Positions 48,268-57,613 of a stretch of 64,000 nt of DNA are shown here, piece after piece. The stretch lies in NCBI RefSeq assembly GCF_000466965.1, contig NZ_BATB01000005.1, forward strand, positions 1 through 64,000, written 5' to 3'. The notes beneath the pieces were generated by a model. It made no database searches. It saw only the letters and a program-made list of their open reading frames with translations, and had not been told where the DNA came from. The DNA comes from Limimaricola cinnabarinus LL-001. Its GTDB lineage: Bacteria; Pseudomonadota; Alphaproteobacteria; Rhodobacterales; Rhodobacteraceae. How positions within the stretch are numbered: the first letter of the stretch is position 1; each line of letters starts with the position of its first letter. Made by a program: the position numbers and the translations under genes.

Positions 48268-49776
48268 TCAGATCGGCGTGGCTTCCTTCGCAGGGCCGGG
48301 ATCGCCGAGGTGGTCGTGCTCGGTGAGGTCCATGATATCCTCGTTGTCGGCGGCCCAGTTGGCGCGGTCCTTCTCCGAGGCCTTGGGCGAGAAGAAGCCC
48401 GTCACCGCGTAGAACACCCCGATCACCGGCGCGGTCCAACAGGCGAAAGCCAGCGGGATGTAGAGAAGGTTCTCGAGATTGCCGTCCATGATGCCAAGGC
48501 CCAGCGCGGTGATCACGAACGCGCCGCCCGCGTTCCACGGGATCAGCGGGCTCATCAGCGTACCACCTTCCTCGACGGCGCGGCTGAGGTTGAGCGTGGA
48601 GTAGCCCATGCCGCGATAGAGCGGGGCATACATCCGGCCCGGCAGCGCGATCGAGATGTAGGGATCGCCCGCAACCACGTTGGTCGCGAAAGCCGTGAAG
48701 ATGGCCGAGGACTGCACCGCGCCAAAGCTCTTCACTTTGTTGACGATCGACAGAATGATCGATTCGAGGCAGCCGGTGCGCTCCAGCGCGCCACCGAAGC
48801 CCAGCGCAATCAGCATGAGCGAGATCGTCCACATCATCGACTGGATGCCGCCCTTGTTCAGCAGCGCGTCGATATCGGCGATGCCGGTGTCGATGGAATA
48901 GCCCGACTGCGCGAAGGTGAACACGTCATGCAGGCCCACCCCTTGCTGGAAGATCGCGATCACACCACCCAGCAGCACGCCCGCGAAGAGCGAGGGCAGC
49001 GGCGGCTGGCGGAACAGCGCGAGACCGATGACCAGAAGCGCCGGGGTCAGTGGGATCAGCCCGAGGGCGAAGTCCTGCTCCAGCCGCGCAGTGATCTGGG
49101 TGATCGCGTCGAGAGAGGTCTCGGCCGGCTCGATCAGCCCGTAGCCTGCGACGATGTAGACGCCCAGCGCGATCAGCATCGCCGGCACCGTGGTCGGCAG
49201 CATGTTCTGGATGTGGTCGAAGATGTTGACGCCGGTCACGGCGGGGGCGAGGTTGGTGGTGTCCGACAGCGGCGAGATCTTGTCGCCGAAGAAGGCGCCC
49301 GAGACGATCGCGCCCGCAGTCCAGTACATCGGGATGCCGAAGCCCGCGCCGATGCCCATGAGCGCCACGCCGATCGTGCCGACGGTGCCCCAGGACGTGC
49401 CCAGCGACAGCGAGACGACCGCGCAGAGGATCATTGCCGCGGCAAGGAAGATCGAGGGGTTCAGAAGCGTCAGCCCGTAATAGATCAGCGTCGGCACGGT
49501 GCCCGAGGCGATCCAGACACCGATGATCATGCCCACCACGATCAGCACCGAAAGCGAGGGCAGGGAGACGTGGATAACGTGGAACACGCCTTCGCGGATG
49601 TCGGTCCATTTCTGGCCGCGCAGCACGCCCAGAAGCCCGGTGATGGCAAGGCCGATCACAAGGGGGATGTGCGGCGTGAAGTCGCCGAAATAGAAAAGTT
49701 GCAGGGCCAGAAGCCCAAGCGTCAGCACGACCGGCAACAGGGCCAGCCCGAGGGAAGGCAGGTTTCTATCAGTCAC
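48268..49776 (-). CDS. nhaC: Na+/H+ antiporter, NhaC family
   Basis: A 502-residue membrane protein with about 11-12 helices. Conserved stretches are SLGTSWGTVGTIGVALMGIG, GAFFGDKISPLSDTTNLAP and LMSPLIPWNAGGAFV. The family exchanges sodium for protons, though some members move malate/lactate; marine-type bacteria often keep several. Translation appears to start at GTG 49776, with GGAG about 12 bases upstream, so the start is less certain than the rest. Confidence 0.88.
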   Translation of the reverse strand: MTDRNLPSLGLALLPVVLTLGLLALQLFYFGDFTPHIPLVIGLAITGLLGVLRGQKWTDIREGVFHVIHVSLPSLSVLIVVGMIIGVWIASGTVPTLIYYGLTLLNPSIFLAAAMILCAVVSLSLGTSWGTVGTIGVALMGIGAGFGIPMYWTAGAIVSGAFFGDKISPLSDTTNLAPAVTGVNIFDHIQNMLPTTVPAMLIALGVYIVAGYGLIEPAETSLDAITQITARLEQDFALGLIPLTPALLVIGLALFRQPPLPSLFAGVLLGGVIAIFQQGVGLHDVFTFAQSGYSIDTGIADIDALLNKGGIQSMMWTISLMLIALGFGGALERTGCLESIILSIVNKVKSFGAVQSSAIFTAFATNVVAGDPYISIALPGRMYAPLYRGMGYSTLNLSRAVEEGGTLMSPLIPWNAGGAFVITALGLGIMDGNLENLLYIPLAFACWTAPVIGVFYAVTGFFSPKASEKDRANWAADNEDIMDLTEHDHLGDPGPAKEATPI

Positions 49777-50024
49777 GATGCGGGCGATCTCCGGGTTGTT
49801 TCAAAGTCGGCTTCATGCCCGACCTAGGCGAAAATTGCCACCGGCCCAGCGGAATTTCGCCTGTTTCGTCCGATCAGGGCCGGTTTCAGGAGTCGTGATG
49901 GCGCGTCGAGCAAAAGAGGTCGTGCGGCGGTGTGCAGAGCCCTGTGCGCGGGCGAAGCCTCGACAGAATGGCCTTGCGATACCATTTATCGGGTCAATGT
50001 CAGCCCAACCCACAGGACGCCGCG

Positions 50025-50891
50025 ATGAAGGATATCACCGAGTATACCCCGCCCAAGGTCTGGACTTGGGAGGCCGAGAATGGCGGCCAGTTCGCCAAGA
50101 CCAACCGGCCCGTCGCCGGGGCCACGCATGACAAGGCCCTGCCCGAGGGCGAACATCCGTTTCAGCTCTACTCCATGGCGACGCCAAACGGCGTCAAGGT
50201 CACGGTGTTGTTCGAGGAACTGCTCGAGGCGGGGCATGAGGGCGCGGAATACGACGCGTGGCTGATCAACATCGGCGATGGTGACCAGTTCGGTTCGGGC
50301 TTCGTGGAGATCAACCCGAACTCCAAGATCCCGGCGCTTCTGGATCGCTCCGGCGACAAGCCGCAACGCGTGTTCGAATCCGGCGCCATCCTGCTGCATC
50401 TGGCCGAAAAATTCGGGGCCTTCCTGCCGAATTATCCGCGCCGCCGCACCGAGGCGATGAACTGGCTCTTCTGGCAGATGGGCAGCGCGCCCTATCTCGG
50501 CGGTGGTTTCGGGCATTTCTATGCCTATGCCCCGGAAAAGTTCGAATATCCGATCGACCGCTTCACCATGGAGACCAAGCGGCAGCTCGACGTGCTGGAC
50601 CGGCATCTGGCCGAGCACGAGTTCGTGGCCGACGAGTATTCCATCGCCGACATGGCGATCTGGGCTTGGTATGGTCAGCTGGTGCTGGGGCGGCTCTACG
50701 ATGCGGCCGAGTTCCTCGATGTCGAGAGCTACAGCCACGTGATGCGCTGGGCCAAGGCGATCGACGCGCGGCCGGCGGTGCAGCGGGGCCGCATGGTCAA
50801 CCGCGCCTTCGGCGATCCGGAGCTTCAGCTTCACGAGCGGCACTCGGCGCAGGATTTCGAGACGATGACGCAAGACAAGATAGGCGGCTGA
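50025..50891 (+). CDS. yghU: Glutathione-dependent disulfide-bond oxidoreductase, YghU type
   Basis: A 288-residue Nu-class glutathione transferase. Marks are PEGEHPFQLYSMATPNGVKVTVLFEELLE, then NPNSKIPALLDRSGD, VFESGAILLHLAEKFG and the C-terminal WFFWQ-like NWLFWQMGSAPYLGGGFGHF. These bind two glutathiones and reduce disulfides. The ATG at 50025 was chosen by homology. The 248 bases before it contain no other gene sign. Confidence 0.93.
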   Translation: MKDITEYTPPKVWTWEAENGGQFAKTNRPVAGATHDKALPEGEHPFQLYSMATPNGVKVTVLFEELLEAGHEGAEYDAWLINIGDGDQFGSGFVEINPNSKIPALLDRSGDKPQRVFESGAILLHLAEKFGAFLPNYPRRRTEAMNWLFWQMGSAPYLGGGFGHFYAYAPEKFEYPIDRFTMETKRQLDVLDRHLAEHEFVADEYSIADMAIWAWYGQLVLGRLYDAAEFLDVESYSHVMRWAKAIDARPAVQRGRMVNRAFGDPELQLHERHSAQDFETMTQDKIGG

Positions 50892-50913
50892 ACCGGTCGT
50901 TCTCTTCAATCCC

Positions 50914-50946
50914 AAAGGCCGGTGCCTGCGAGGCACCGGCCTTTTT
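50914..50946 (+). terminator. Strong rho-independent terminator
   Basis: AAAGGCCGGTGCC (50914-50926), loop TGCGA, then GGCACCGGCCTTT (50932-50944) ending in a run of T (50942-50946). It lies between the convergent yghU and transglycosylase genes and ends only nine bases from the latter's stop, so it probably serves both strands. Confidence 0.9.
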
Positions 50947-50954
50947 CATGTCCC

Positions 50955-52193
50955 TCAGCGGGCCAGTGCCGCGGTCATCGCAGCTTGCGGAAAGCAGGTG
51001 GGCGCCTGACCCGTGGCCTGCTGCCAGCGCCCGATGGAGCGGCGCGTCTTGTAGCCCGCGAGTCCGTCGGCCCCGCCCACGTCGTGTCCCATGACCTCGA
51101 GCGCGCGCTGCATCGCCGCCACGTCCGAGCGCATCAGCCCGCCGACCGCGCCCCAGCGGCCCGCGAAATCACCCGAGCCATAGGCGATCCGGTCGCCCAC
51201 ATGACCCACGAAGAGCGCGTAGAGATCGCTCATGTTATAGTCCTTGAGCACGTAGAAGTTGGGCGTCACGATAAAGGCCGGGCCATGCCGCCCGGCGGGC
51301 ATCATCAGAAACCCTTCGGCGCGCACCTCGTGGTCGGGAAAGGGTTTGCCCGACACGCGCCTGATGCCCATCGCCGCCCAATCGGCGATCGCGCGACCCT
51401 GATCCGGGCCTTCGAGCGCGCAGGAGACGGTCCCCGGCACCGCGACCTCGAAGCCCCAGTCGCGCCCCGCGATCCAGCCGTGCCGGGCGAGATAGGTGCC
51501 GATCGAGGCGATGGTGTCCGCCTCGGAGCGCCAGATATCTGCGCGCCCATCGCCATCGCCGTTGGCGGCGTATTTCAGAAAGCTCGACGGCATGAACTGC
51601 GGCTGGCCCAGTGCGCCGGCCCAGCTCGATTTCATGGAGCGCGCCGGGGCGTGGCCCGCCTGAGCGATGCGCAGGGCAGCAATGAGTTCGTCGGTGAAAT
51701 AATCGGCGCGTCGGCCCATGAAACCCTTGGTGCCGAGGATGCGAAATGCGTCATGCGGGATCGCGGCGCGTCCATAGGCACTCTCGCGGCCCCAGATCGC
51801 GAGGATGACGTGCCCCGGCACACCGGTCGCGCGTTGCACCCGTGCCAGCGTGCCCGCGTGACGCGCCGCCATCTGACGCCCCACCGAGGCTGCGCCATCG
51901 ACTGTGCCGCGCCCGAAATAGGCGCCGGGGCTGCCGAACTCGGCCTGCCTTTGCCGGCCTTGGGGCTGCGCGGGTGCACCGGGTGGGGCGAGGTCCGGCA
52001 GATCCCAGTCGAGCGTGACGCCGGTGAAGGCCGCCTCGAAGGTGCCGCGCGCGACGCCGTTCGCCTGCGCGCGAGGCCAGACCGCCTGTTCGAGCCAGCC
52101 CCGGAACTGCCGTTCGACCGCCGCGCGATCCTGTGCGGCGAGGGTTGCGGGCAGGAGGGCGAGAGACATGATAAGGAGCAGAAGGCGCATCAT
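50955..52193 (-). CDS. Lytic murein transglycosylase, MltB family with peptidoglycan-binding domain
   Basis: A 412-residue exported protein. The signal peptide is LLLLIMSLALLPATLAAQ. The MltB-type SLT_2 domain covers about residues 30-330, with the catalytic Glu in LAIWGRESAYGRA and GALGQPQFMPSSFLKYAANGDGDGRADIW. A C-terminal PG_binding_1 domain has MQRALEVMGHDVGGADGLAGYKTRRSI. It cuts glycan strands to 1,6-anhydro ends. Starts at 52193 and 52190 are equally possible. Confidence 0.92.
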   Translation of the reverse strand: MMRLLLLIMSLALLPATLAAQDRAAVERQFRGWLEQAVWPRAQANGVARGTFEAAFTGVTLDWDLPDLAPPGAPAQPQGRQRQAEFGSPGAYFGRGTVDGAASVGRQMAARHAGTLARVQRATGVPGHVILAIWGRESAYGRAAIPHDAFRILGTKGFMGRRADYFTDELIAALRIAQAGHAPARSMKSSWAGALGQPQFMPSSFLKYAANGDGDGRADIWRSEADTIASIGTYLARHGWIAGRDWGFEVAVPGTVSCALEGPDQGRAIADWAAMGIRRVSGKPFPDHEVRAEGFLMMPAGRHGPAFIVTPNFYVLKDYNMSDLYALFVGHVGDRIAYGSGDFAGRWGAVGGLMRSDVAAMQRALEVMGHDVGGADGLAGYKTRRSIGRWQQATGQAPTCFPQAAMTAALAR

Positions 52194-52340
52194 GGGGAGC
52201 GATCCGTTCGGGTTGGGGCATCGGGCGGCGGCCATTATCGGGAGGCGCCGTTCGGGGCGAAGACTAGGCAGGACGCGCTGCCCTGTCACTCGCGACCGGC
52301 CCGTAGCGGCGCGATCCCGCCAAAAGCCCCGCGCGTCCGC

Positions 52341-52370
52341 ATGCGCGGTTTCCGTATGCGCGGTTGCCGT
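52341..52370. repeat. Tandem 15-base repeat, two units
   Basis: ATGCGCGGTTTCCGT (52341-52355) is followed directly by ATGCGCGGTTGCCGT (52356-52370), one base differing. It lies in the 251-base divergent region between the transglycosylase and the antiporter genes, about 75-100 bases before the antiporter start. It may be a slipped duplication or a double binding site. Confidence 0.65.
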
Positions 52371-52444
52371 CACGACGCCACTTGCCGAGAGAGCCCGGCG
52401 ACGCAGTTTCCATGCGAATGCAGCTTGGAAAGAGGGCAGGGGGG

Positions 52445-53707
52445 ATGCAAGGCGAGCCGTTCTTCGGGCTGAACCCGTATCACGTGGCTTTGGCTGTGGT
52501 GGGGATGGTCGTCATTCTCGCGCGCTGGTTGCCGAGATTGGTGTCGCGGCGCGAGCCAGCGGCTGCGCCGCTGATGATCCTGTTCGGCGCGGGGATCGCG
52601 CTGCTGCTACCCGACCTCGCCACGCTGCCCGATCCGCGTGAAACGCCGCTGCCATGGGAGCTGGTGAGCGAGTTGACTGTCATCGTGGCGCTCTTCGGCT
52701 CGGGCATGCGGATCGACGAGCTGCGCCCATGGACCCGCTGGACACCGACCTTCCGTATGCTGGGTATCGCCATGCCGCTGACGATCTTCGCCGTGGCGGC
52801 TTTGGGGGTGGGGCTCACCGGCATGACCGTGGCGGGGGCGATCCTTCTGGGCGCAGTGCTGGCACCGACCGATCCGGTACTGGCCGCCGACGTGCAGGTC
52901 GGCCCGCCGCAGGAGGGGGCCGAACACCCGGTGCGCTTTACCCTGACCACCGAGGCAGGGCTCAATGACGGGCTGGCCTTTCCCTTCGTCTATCTTGGTC
53001 TGATCATCGCCGCCGAAGGGCTCAACCCCGGCGCCTGGGCGCTGGACTGGCTCATGCTCGACGTGATCTACCGGATCGCCGTGGGTGTCGCGATGGGCTG
53101 GATTGGCGGCAAGGCGCTGGGTTACGTGTTGTTCCGGCTGCCGCGCGACGCGGCCTTGGCCGAGACCGGATCGGGTGTGATCGCGCTCGCGGGCATCCTG
53201 TTGTGCTATGGCTCGACCGAGCTGATCGAGGGCTACGGTTTCATTTCGGTCGCGATCCTCGGGCTGACGCTGCGGCGGATCGAGGAAGACCATCACTTTC
53301 ACCGTCGCCTGCATGATTTTTCCGAATCGATCGAACATGCGCTGACGGCGGGGCTTCTGGTGGCGCTGGGCACGGTGCTGCCGCTGCTGTTCGCGGATCT
53401 GACATGGACGCAGGTGGCGGCGGCAGCGGTTCTGCTGCTGCTGGTCCGGCCCGTCGCGGGCTGGCTGGCGCTGACGGGGGCGGGGATGGACCGGCGCGAC
53501 AGGGCCATCGTCGCGGTCTACGGCGTGCGCGGCATCGGCTCGATCTACTATCTGTGCTACGCGGGCAGCCATATCGAGTTCGTCGACGAAGATTCGTTGT
53601 GGTCCCTCGTGGCGCTGGTCATCCTCTGTTCGACCCTGCTGCACGGCTTCAGCGTCGGCTGGGCCATGGAGCAGTCGAGCGAGACGCGACCCGCGCGGGA
53701 CGGTTGA
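52445..53707 (+). CDS. Monovalent cation/proton antiporter, CPA1 (NhaP-like)
   Basis: A 420-residue membrane protein with about 12 helices. The ion-binding pair is in AGLNDGLAFPF (ND motif of CPA1), preceded by LAPTDPVLAADVQVG; the VYGVRGIGSIYYLCYA segment is also typical. It exchanges Na+ or K+ for protons. The start at 52445 has a G-rich ribosome site (AGGGGGG) very close by; ATGs further upstream lack one. Confidence 0.9.
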   Translation: MQGEPFFGLNPYHVALAVVGMVVILARWLPRLVSRREPAAAPLMILFGAGIALLLPDLATLPDPRETPLPWELVSELTVIVALFGSGMRIDELRPWTRWTPTFRMLGIAMPLTIFAVAALGVGLTGMTVAGAILLGAVLAPTDPVLAADVQVGPPQEGAEHPVRFTLTTEAGLNDGLAFPFVYLGLIIAAEGLNPGAWALDWLMLDVIYRIAVGVAMGWIGGKALGYVLFRLPRDAALAETGSGVIALAGILLCYGSTELIEGYGFISVAILGLTLRRIEEDHHFHRRLHDFSESIEHALTAGLLVALGTVLPLLFADLTWTQVAAAAVLLLLVRPVAGWLALTGAGMDRRDRAIVAVYGVRGIGSIYYLCYAGSHIEFVDEDSLWSLVALVILCSTLLHGFSVGWAMEQSSETRPARDG

Positions 53708-53801
53708 TCCGTGCGATTCAGGTCTTCAGGATCGACGTCGCCCCTGTGGCTTTGTGGATTTGCGGGCTTTGAGTATTGAATTTCTTGCCGGAGTGTCCGC
53801 G

Positions 53802-55700
53802 ATGACGACTGCATCCAGCCCTGCCACCCTTACCGACGAGTCGGTCTTCGACCTGCGATACGCGCGCAGCCATGACGACCTTTGGAGCATGCTCGACGAG
53901 CTCTATGGCGAGAATCCGGGATTCGACGCCTTCCGTGAGCGACTCGACGCGGCGCTGCGTGCGGGCTGGGCAGCTCGCCCTGCCGATCTCAAGCGCCTGG
54001 ACCTGAGGCGCGATCTGGAACCCGATTGGTTCCAGCGGCCCGGCATGAACGGCTATGTGTTCTACATCGATCGCTTCGCCGGCGATCTGAATGGGGTAAT
54101 CGACAAGCTCGACTACCTCGCGGATCTTGGCATCACCTATGTGCATTTCATGCCCTGCCTGAAACCGCGCGAGGGCGACAGCGACGGCGGCTATTCGGTG
54201 CAGGACTACCGTGCCATCAACCCCGCCTATGGCGACATGGCCGATTTCGAGGCCGCCACGGCAGCCGCACGTGCGCGCGGCATGAGCGTGTGCATCGATT
54301 TTGTCCTCAACCATACGGCCAAAGAGCACGACTGGGCGCAAAAGGCCCGCGCGGGCGATCCGACCTATCTCGACTACTATCTCACCTTCGAGGACGACAC
54401 GCTGCCGAAGGCTTATGAGGACACGCTGATCGAGATCTTTCCCGACAACGCGCCGGGCAGCTTCACCTATTACGACGACATGCAAAGATGGGTCTGGACC
54501 ACCTTCAACGAACATCAATGGGACCTAAACTGGTCCAATCCGCAGGTCTTCGTCGAGATGGTGGAGGTGATGTTGTTTCTCGCCAATCGCGGCGTCGAGG
54601 TACTGCGGCTCGATGCGGTGGCCTTCCTGTGGAAGCGGATGGGCACGCGCTGCCAGTCCGAGCCGGAGTGCCACATGCTGTTGCAGGCTCTGCGCGCGGC
54701 CTGCCGCATCGCCGCACCGGCGGTGATCCATCTCGAGGAGGCGATCGTGGGACCGGCCGAGATGCTGCCCTATCTCGGGCGCGGCAAGCATGATGGCAAA
54801 GAGGGCAACCTCGCCTACCACAACTCGCTGATGGTACAGTTCTGGTCGGCTCTCGCAGCGCGCGACACACGGCTTCTCACCCATGTCATGACCACGCATT
54901 TTCCGCCCGTGCTGACGAACGCCACCTATGCGACCTATCTGCGGTGCCACGACGACATCGGCTGGGCCGTGACCGACGAGGACGCGGCGGCGGTGGGACT
55001 CGGCGGTCCGCAGCACCGCGCCTTCCTTTCGGAGTTCTACGAGGGCATATATCCGGGCAGCTTCTCGCGCGGGGCCCTGTTCCAATACAACCCCGAGACC
55101 GGCGACAAGCGGATCAGCGGCAGCTGCGCCTCCCTCGCGGGGCTGGAGGCCGGGCTCGATGCGGGTGACGCGGCGGGCGTGTCCGACGCCATCGACCGCA
55201 TCCTCATGGGACACGCGCTGATCGCGAGCTATGGGGGCATTCCTCTGATCTACATGGGCGACGAGATCGGGCTGTTGAACGATTATGGCTATGTGAACCA
55301 TCCGGCGCAGGCGCATGACAGCCGTTGGCTGCATCGGCCTCGCATGGATTGGGACACGGCCCAAGCGGCGCGGCAGGGCGACGACAGCCCAGCGGGACGC
55401 TTGCGGGCCGGGCTGCGCCACATCCTGGCACGGCGGGCGGCGACGCCCGAGTTTCATGCAAGCCACGCCATCGAGATACTGAACACCGGCAACGCCGCGC
55501 TCTTCGCCTTCGCGCGCCGCGCCCCCACGGGGAGCGTGGTCTGCCTGTTCAATTTCACGGACACTTGGCAGAACATGCCTGGAGACTGGGCGATCCAGCA
55601 CGGAGCGCATGCATTGCACGATGCGCTGTCCGACGCCCCGGTGCTCGATGCGCAAGGCGCGATCGCCCTGCCACCGCACGCGCGCGTCTGGATCCGTTAG
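53802..55700 (+). CDS. Amylosucrase (GH13 subfamily 4)
   Basis: A 632-residue alpha-amylase-family enzyme, the normal amylosucrase length with its helical N-terminal domain (1-80). Catalytic residues can be placed: nucleophile D271 in VLRLDAVAFLWK, acid/base E313 in HLEEAIVGP, and D384 in RCHDDIGW. It splits sucrose and extends an alpha-1,4-glucan while freeing fructose. No signal peptide is seen, so it should be cytoplasmic. GGAG eight bases before ATG 53802. Sucrose hydrolase of the same subfamily is the main alternative. Confidence 0.9.
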   Translation: MTTASSPATLTDESVFDLRYARSHDDLWSMLDELYGENPGFDAFRERLDAALRAGWAARPADLKRLDLRRDLEPDWFQRPGMNGYVFYIDRFAGDLNGVIDKLDYLADLGITYVHFMPCLKPREGDSDGGYSVQDYRAINPAYGDMADFEAATAAARARGMSVCIDFVLNHTAKEHDWAQKARAGDPTYLDYYLTFEDDTLPKAYEDTLIEIFPDNAPGSFTYYDDMQRWVWTTFNEHQWDLNWSNPQVFVEMVEVMLFLANRGVEVLRLDAVAFLWKRMGTRCQSEPECHMLLQALRAACRIAAPAVIHLEEAIVGPAEMLPYLGRGKHDGKEGNLAYHNSLMVQFWSALAARDTRLLTHVMTTHFPPVLTNATYATYLRCHDDIGWAVTDEDAAAVGLGGPQHRAFLSEFYEGIYPGSFSRGALFQYNPETGDKRISGSCASLAGLEAGLDAGDAAGVSDAIDRILMGHALIASYGGIPLIYMGDEIGLLNDYGYVNHPAQAHDSRWLHRPRMDWDTAQAARQGDDSPAGRLRAGLRHILARRAATPEFHASHAIEILNTGNAALFAFARRAPTGSVVCLFNFTDTWQNMPGDWAIQHGAHALHDALSDAPVLDAQGAIALPPHARVWIR

Positions 55701-56131
55701 GGCCGGGGTTCTGATGTGTGCCGTCACGGGGAGGGGCCTTGGACTGACCGAGCCCTTCGCATGACCACACTGCAGGGGCCTGTCTCGCTGTCATCGACGA
55801 AACTGTGCTGCCCACATGCGAGGTCGATTGGAGGGGAGGCCAGGTGAAGAGTGGAGGCGGGTACCGGACCCGCTACCATTTTTCTAAGCCACTGGAAGGC
55901 CTGAATAATCGGGTGCGAGGTTGAGTTGTGTGTCGCACTTTGTGCCACCCATATGCTTTCTGGGTTGTACGTCTGTCAAGCGTGCCCCGGTTGGTTGTCT
56001 CTGGTCAGACAGTTGTAGCGAGGCGTGCGCTGGTTCCTTTGAGCGGATGGCGGAGTACGGTATGTATCCGCTATGGCGAGGGGTATGGGGGAAGTCCGGT
56101 GCCCGACTGGATAGATAGGGGGCACGAAAAA
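55701..56131. other. Gene-free junction between core genome and island
   Basis: This is 431 bases without a convincing gene. GC content falls from left to right, and codon-like bias is lost after about 55900. It holds a hairpin with a T run at 55857-55883 and, overlapping it, a tRNA-end-like string, both listed separately. Several short frames here look random. The island's left end most likely lies between 55860 and 56000. Confidence 0.6.
55857..55883 (+). terminator. Terminator-like hairpin with T run, possible att remnant
   Basis: GCGGGT (55857-55862) pairs with ACCCGC (55868-55873) around ACCGG, and a T run follows at 55879-55883. It could end the amylosucrase transcript 157 bases after its stop. 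The right half, CCCGCTACCATTTTTCT, also looks like a tRNA 3' end plus trailer, the usual target of tyrosine integrases, but no tRNA body precedes it. Confidence 0.45.
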
Positions 56132-57469
56132 ATGTGCCGAGAAATTGTGATGACCGATCCAAATAGACCACTCACAGCATTCTTGACTGACGCCCAGATT
56201 GCTGAGTTGCCGGATCAGCGCGGTCTGCGGTCTTGGGCATTTGAGCCTTATCTTGAGTTAGACCATAGAGTTGCCAGCATCACTCTTGAATCTGTTCTGA
56301 ATGACATACGGGATCACTGGATGCGGGACTTCCAGCGCAAACCAAACCCGGAGCGGCAGCGCAACTTCGTCAGTTGCCTCCGCGTGATTTTACTCAATTT
56401 GCTGCGCGTACGAGTTGTGGATACCAAGTTGACGGTAGGCATACCTAGTGGAAAAGGGCGGCTGGATGCGGAAAGACGGTACCTCCCTGACTTCATGTCA
56501 GTACAGTATCACCGCACTGCGCTACGCGCGCTAATAGGGCATGGCTTGATCTATAAGGTGAAGTCAGGTCATCGGCAAGAAACATATGCGGAAACGGCTC
56601 GATATGCATTGACTGAGACTGGCGCTAAATTGCTTTTTGTATCCGGCTTGACGGCGCGGGCCTTTCTCAAGAGCAGGTTGGGCGAAGTGATACAACTTAA
56701 GGATGCTTATGGGCGCCTAACTAAATACAATGACACTTGTCAGACACACGCCATGCGCGCCAATGCCCGACGCTTGAACGACCTGCTGGCGGTTACAGAC
56801 ATCAACACGTCTCGACCGCTCGATACAGGGAGGGAAGGCGATAACAGGAGTGTAATGGAGAGAACTGACCTCTATCGGATATTCAACAATAGTAGCTTTC
56901 AGCAAGGGGGAAGGTTCTACGGCGGTTGGTGGCAGAACTTGAAGAAGCTACAGCGCCGCTTCATAACAATTGAAGGACAGCCCACTGTTGAGGCGGACTT
57001 CAGAGGTCTGCATCCGGCTATCTTGTTCGCCAAGAATGGTTTGAGTATTCCATCGGACCCGTACGCCCTTGTGCCCGGTGTCGCGGGCAATGAGACATTG
57101 CGTGAGCATGCCAAGAAAACCCTTCTTGCCCTGCTGAATGCGAGTGATGGCGATACGGCGGAGCCTAGAGGCTTCGACAGTGAGGTACATGGCATGACCG
57201 CAGAGCACTTCCGCCAAGTGGTCAGAGATGCATTTCACATGTTGCCGGGCATATTCGGCGCTGGGATCGGGCTAAGCCTCCAAAGCGAGGACAGCGACTT
57301 AGCCGAGCAGATCATGCTGCACTTCGCAGACCTTGATGTGCCGGTCCTGCCGGTACACGACAGCTTCATTGTCACAAGAGATCATGAACACGACCTGATA
57401 AAAGTCATGCAGGAAGTATTTCACAGTCGCTATGGCCAGATACCCAAAGTCACTGTGACACGTCACTAA
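56132..57469 (+). CDS. Protein with polymerase-A-like palm motifs, island-encoded
   Basis: A 445-residue protein, not firmly assigned to a named family. Residues 120-170 resemble a winged helix. The C-terminal half has three ordered motifs like those of superfamily A polymerases: TVEADFRGLHPAIL (motif A-like, D289), REHAKKTLLALLNAS (motif B-like basic helix, 324-338) and PVLPVHDSFIV (motif C-like, H409-D410). Phage T7-type RNA polymerases and Pol I have a similar HD pair. It may be a replication or priming polymerase of the mobile element; this is inference. AGGGGG nine bases before ATG 56132; an ATG at 56150 is also possible. Composition is much lower in GC than the core. Confidence 0.6.
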   Translation: MCREIVMTDPNRPLTAFLTDAQIAELPDQRGLRSWAFEPYLELDHRVASITLESVLNDIRDHWMRDFQRKPNPERQRNFVSCLRVILLNLLRVRVVDTKLTVGIPSGKGRLDAERRYLPDFMSVQYHRTALRALIGHGLIYKVKSGHRQETYAETARYALTETGAKLLFVSGLTARAFLKSRLGEVIQLKDAYGRLTKYNDTCQTHAMRANARRLNDLLAVTDINTSRPLDTGREGDNRSVMERTDLYRIFNNSSFQQGGRFYGGWWQNLKKLQRRFITIEGQPTVEADFRGLHPAILFAKNGLSIPSDPYALVPGVAGNETLREHAKKTLLALLNASDGDTAEPRGFDSEVHGMTAEHFRQVVRDAFHMLPGIFGAGIGLSLQSEDSDLAEQIMLHFADLDVPVLPVHDSFIVTRDHEHDLIKVMQEVFHSRYGQIPKVTVTRH

Positions 57470-57613
57470 ATAGTGGCTGTTCTCCAAACATTCTGCTTGT
57501 CCGTAACCTCTCTATACTGGCTCGCCGCACTACCGGGTAACTTAAGGATCGGCTGGATTTCCTCAGCCCCGTCAGGCACAAGGTGCGAAAAGACCAACCG
57601 GGGGCGACCATCC

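Noticed and set aside
55804-55880. Possible tRNA ending in CCCGCTACCA
   Set aside because: No matching 5' acceptor strand (TAGCGGG) or cloverleaf lies in the preceding 75 bases; kept only as a possible att remnant.
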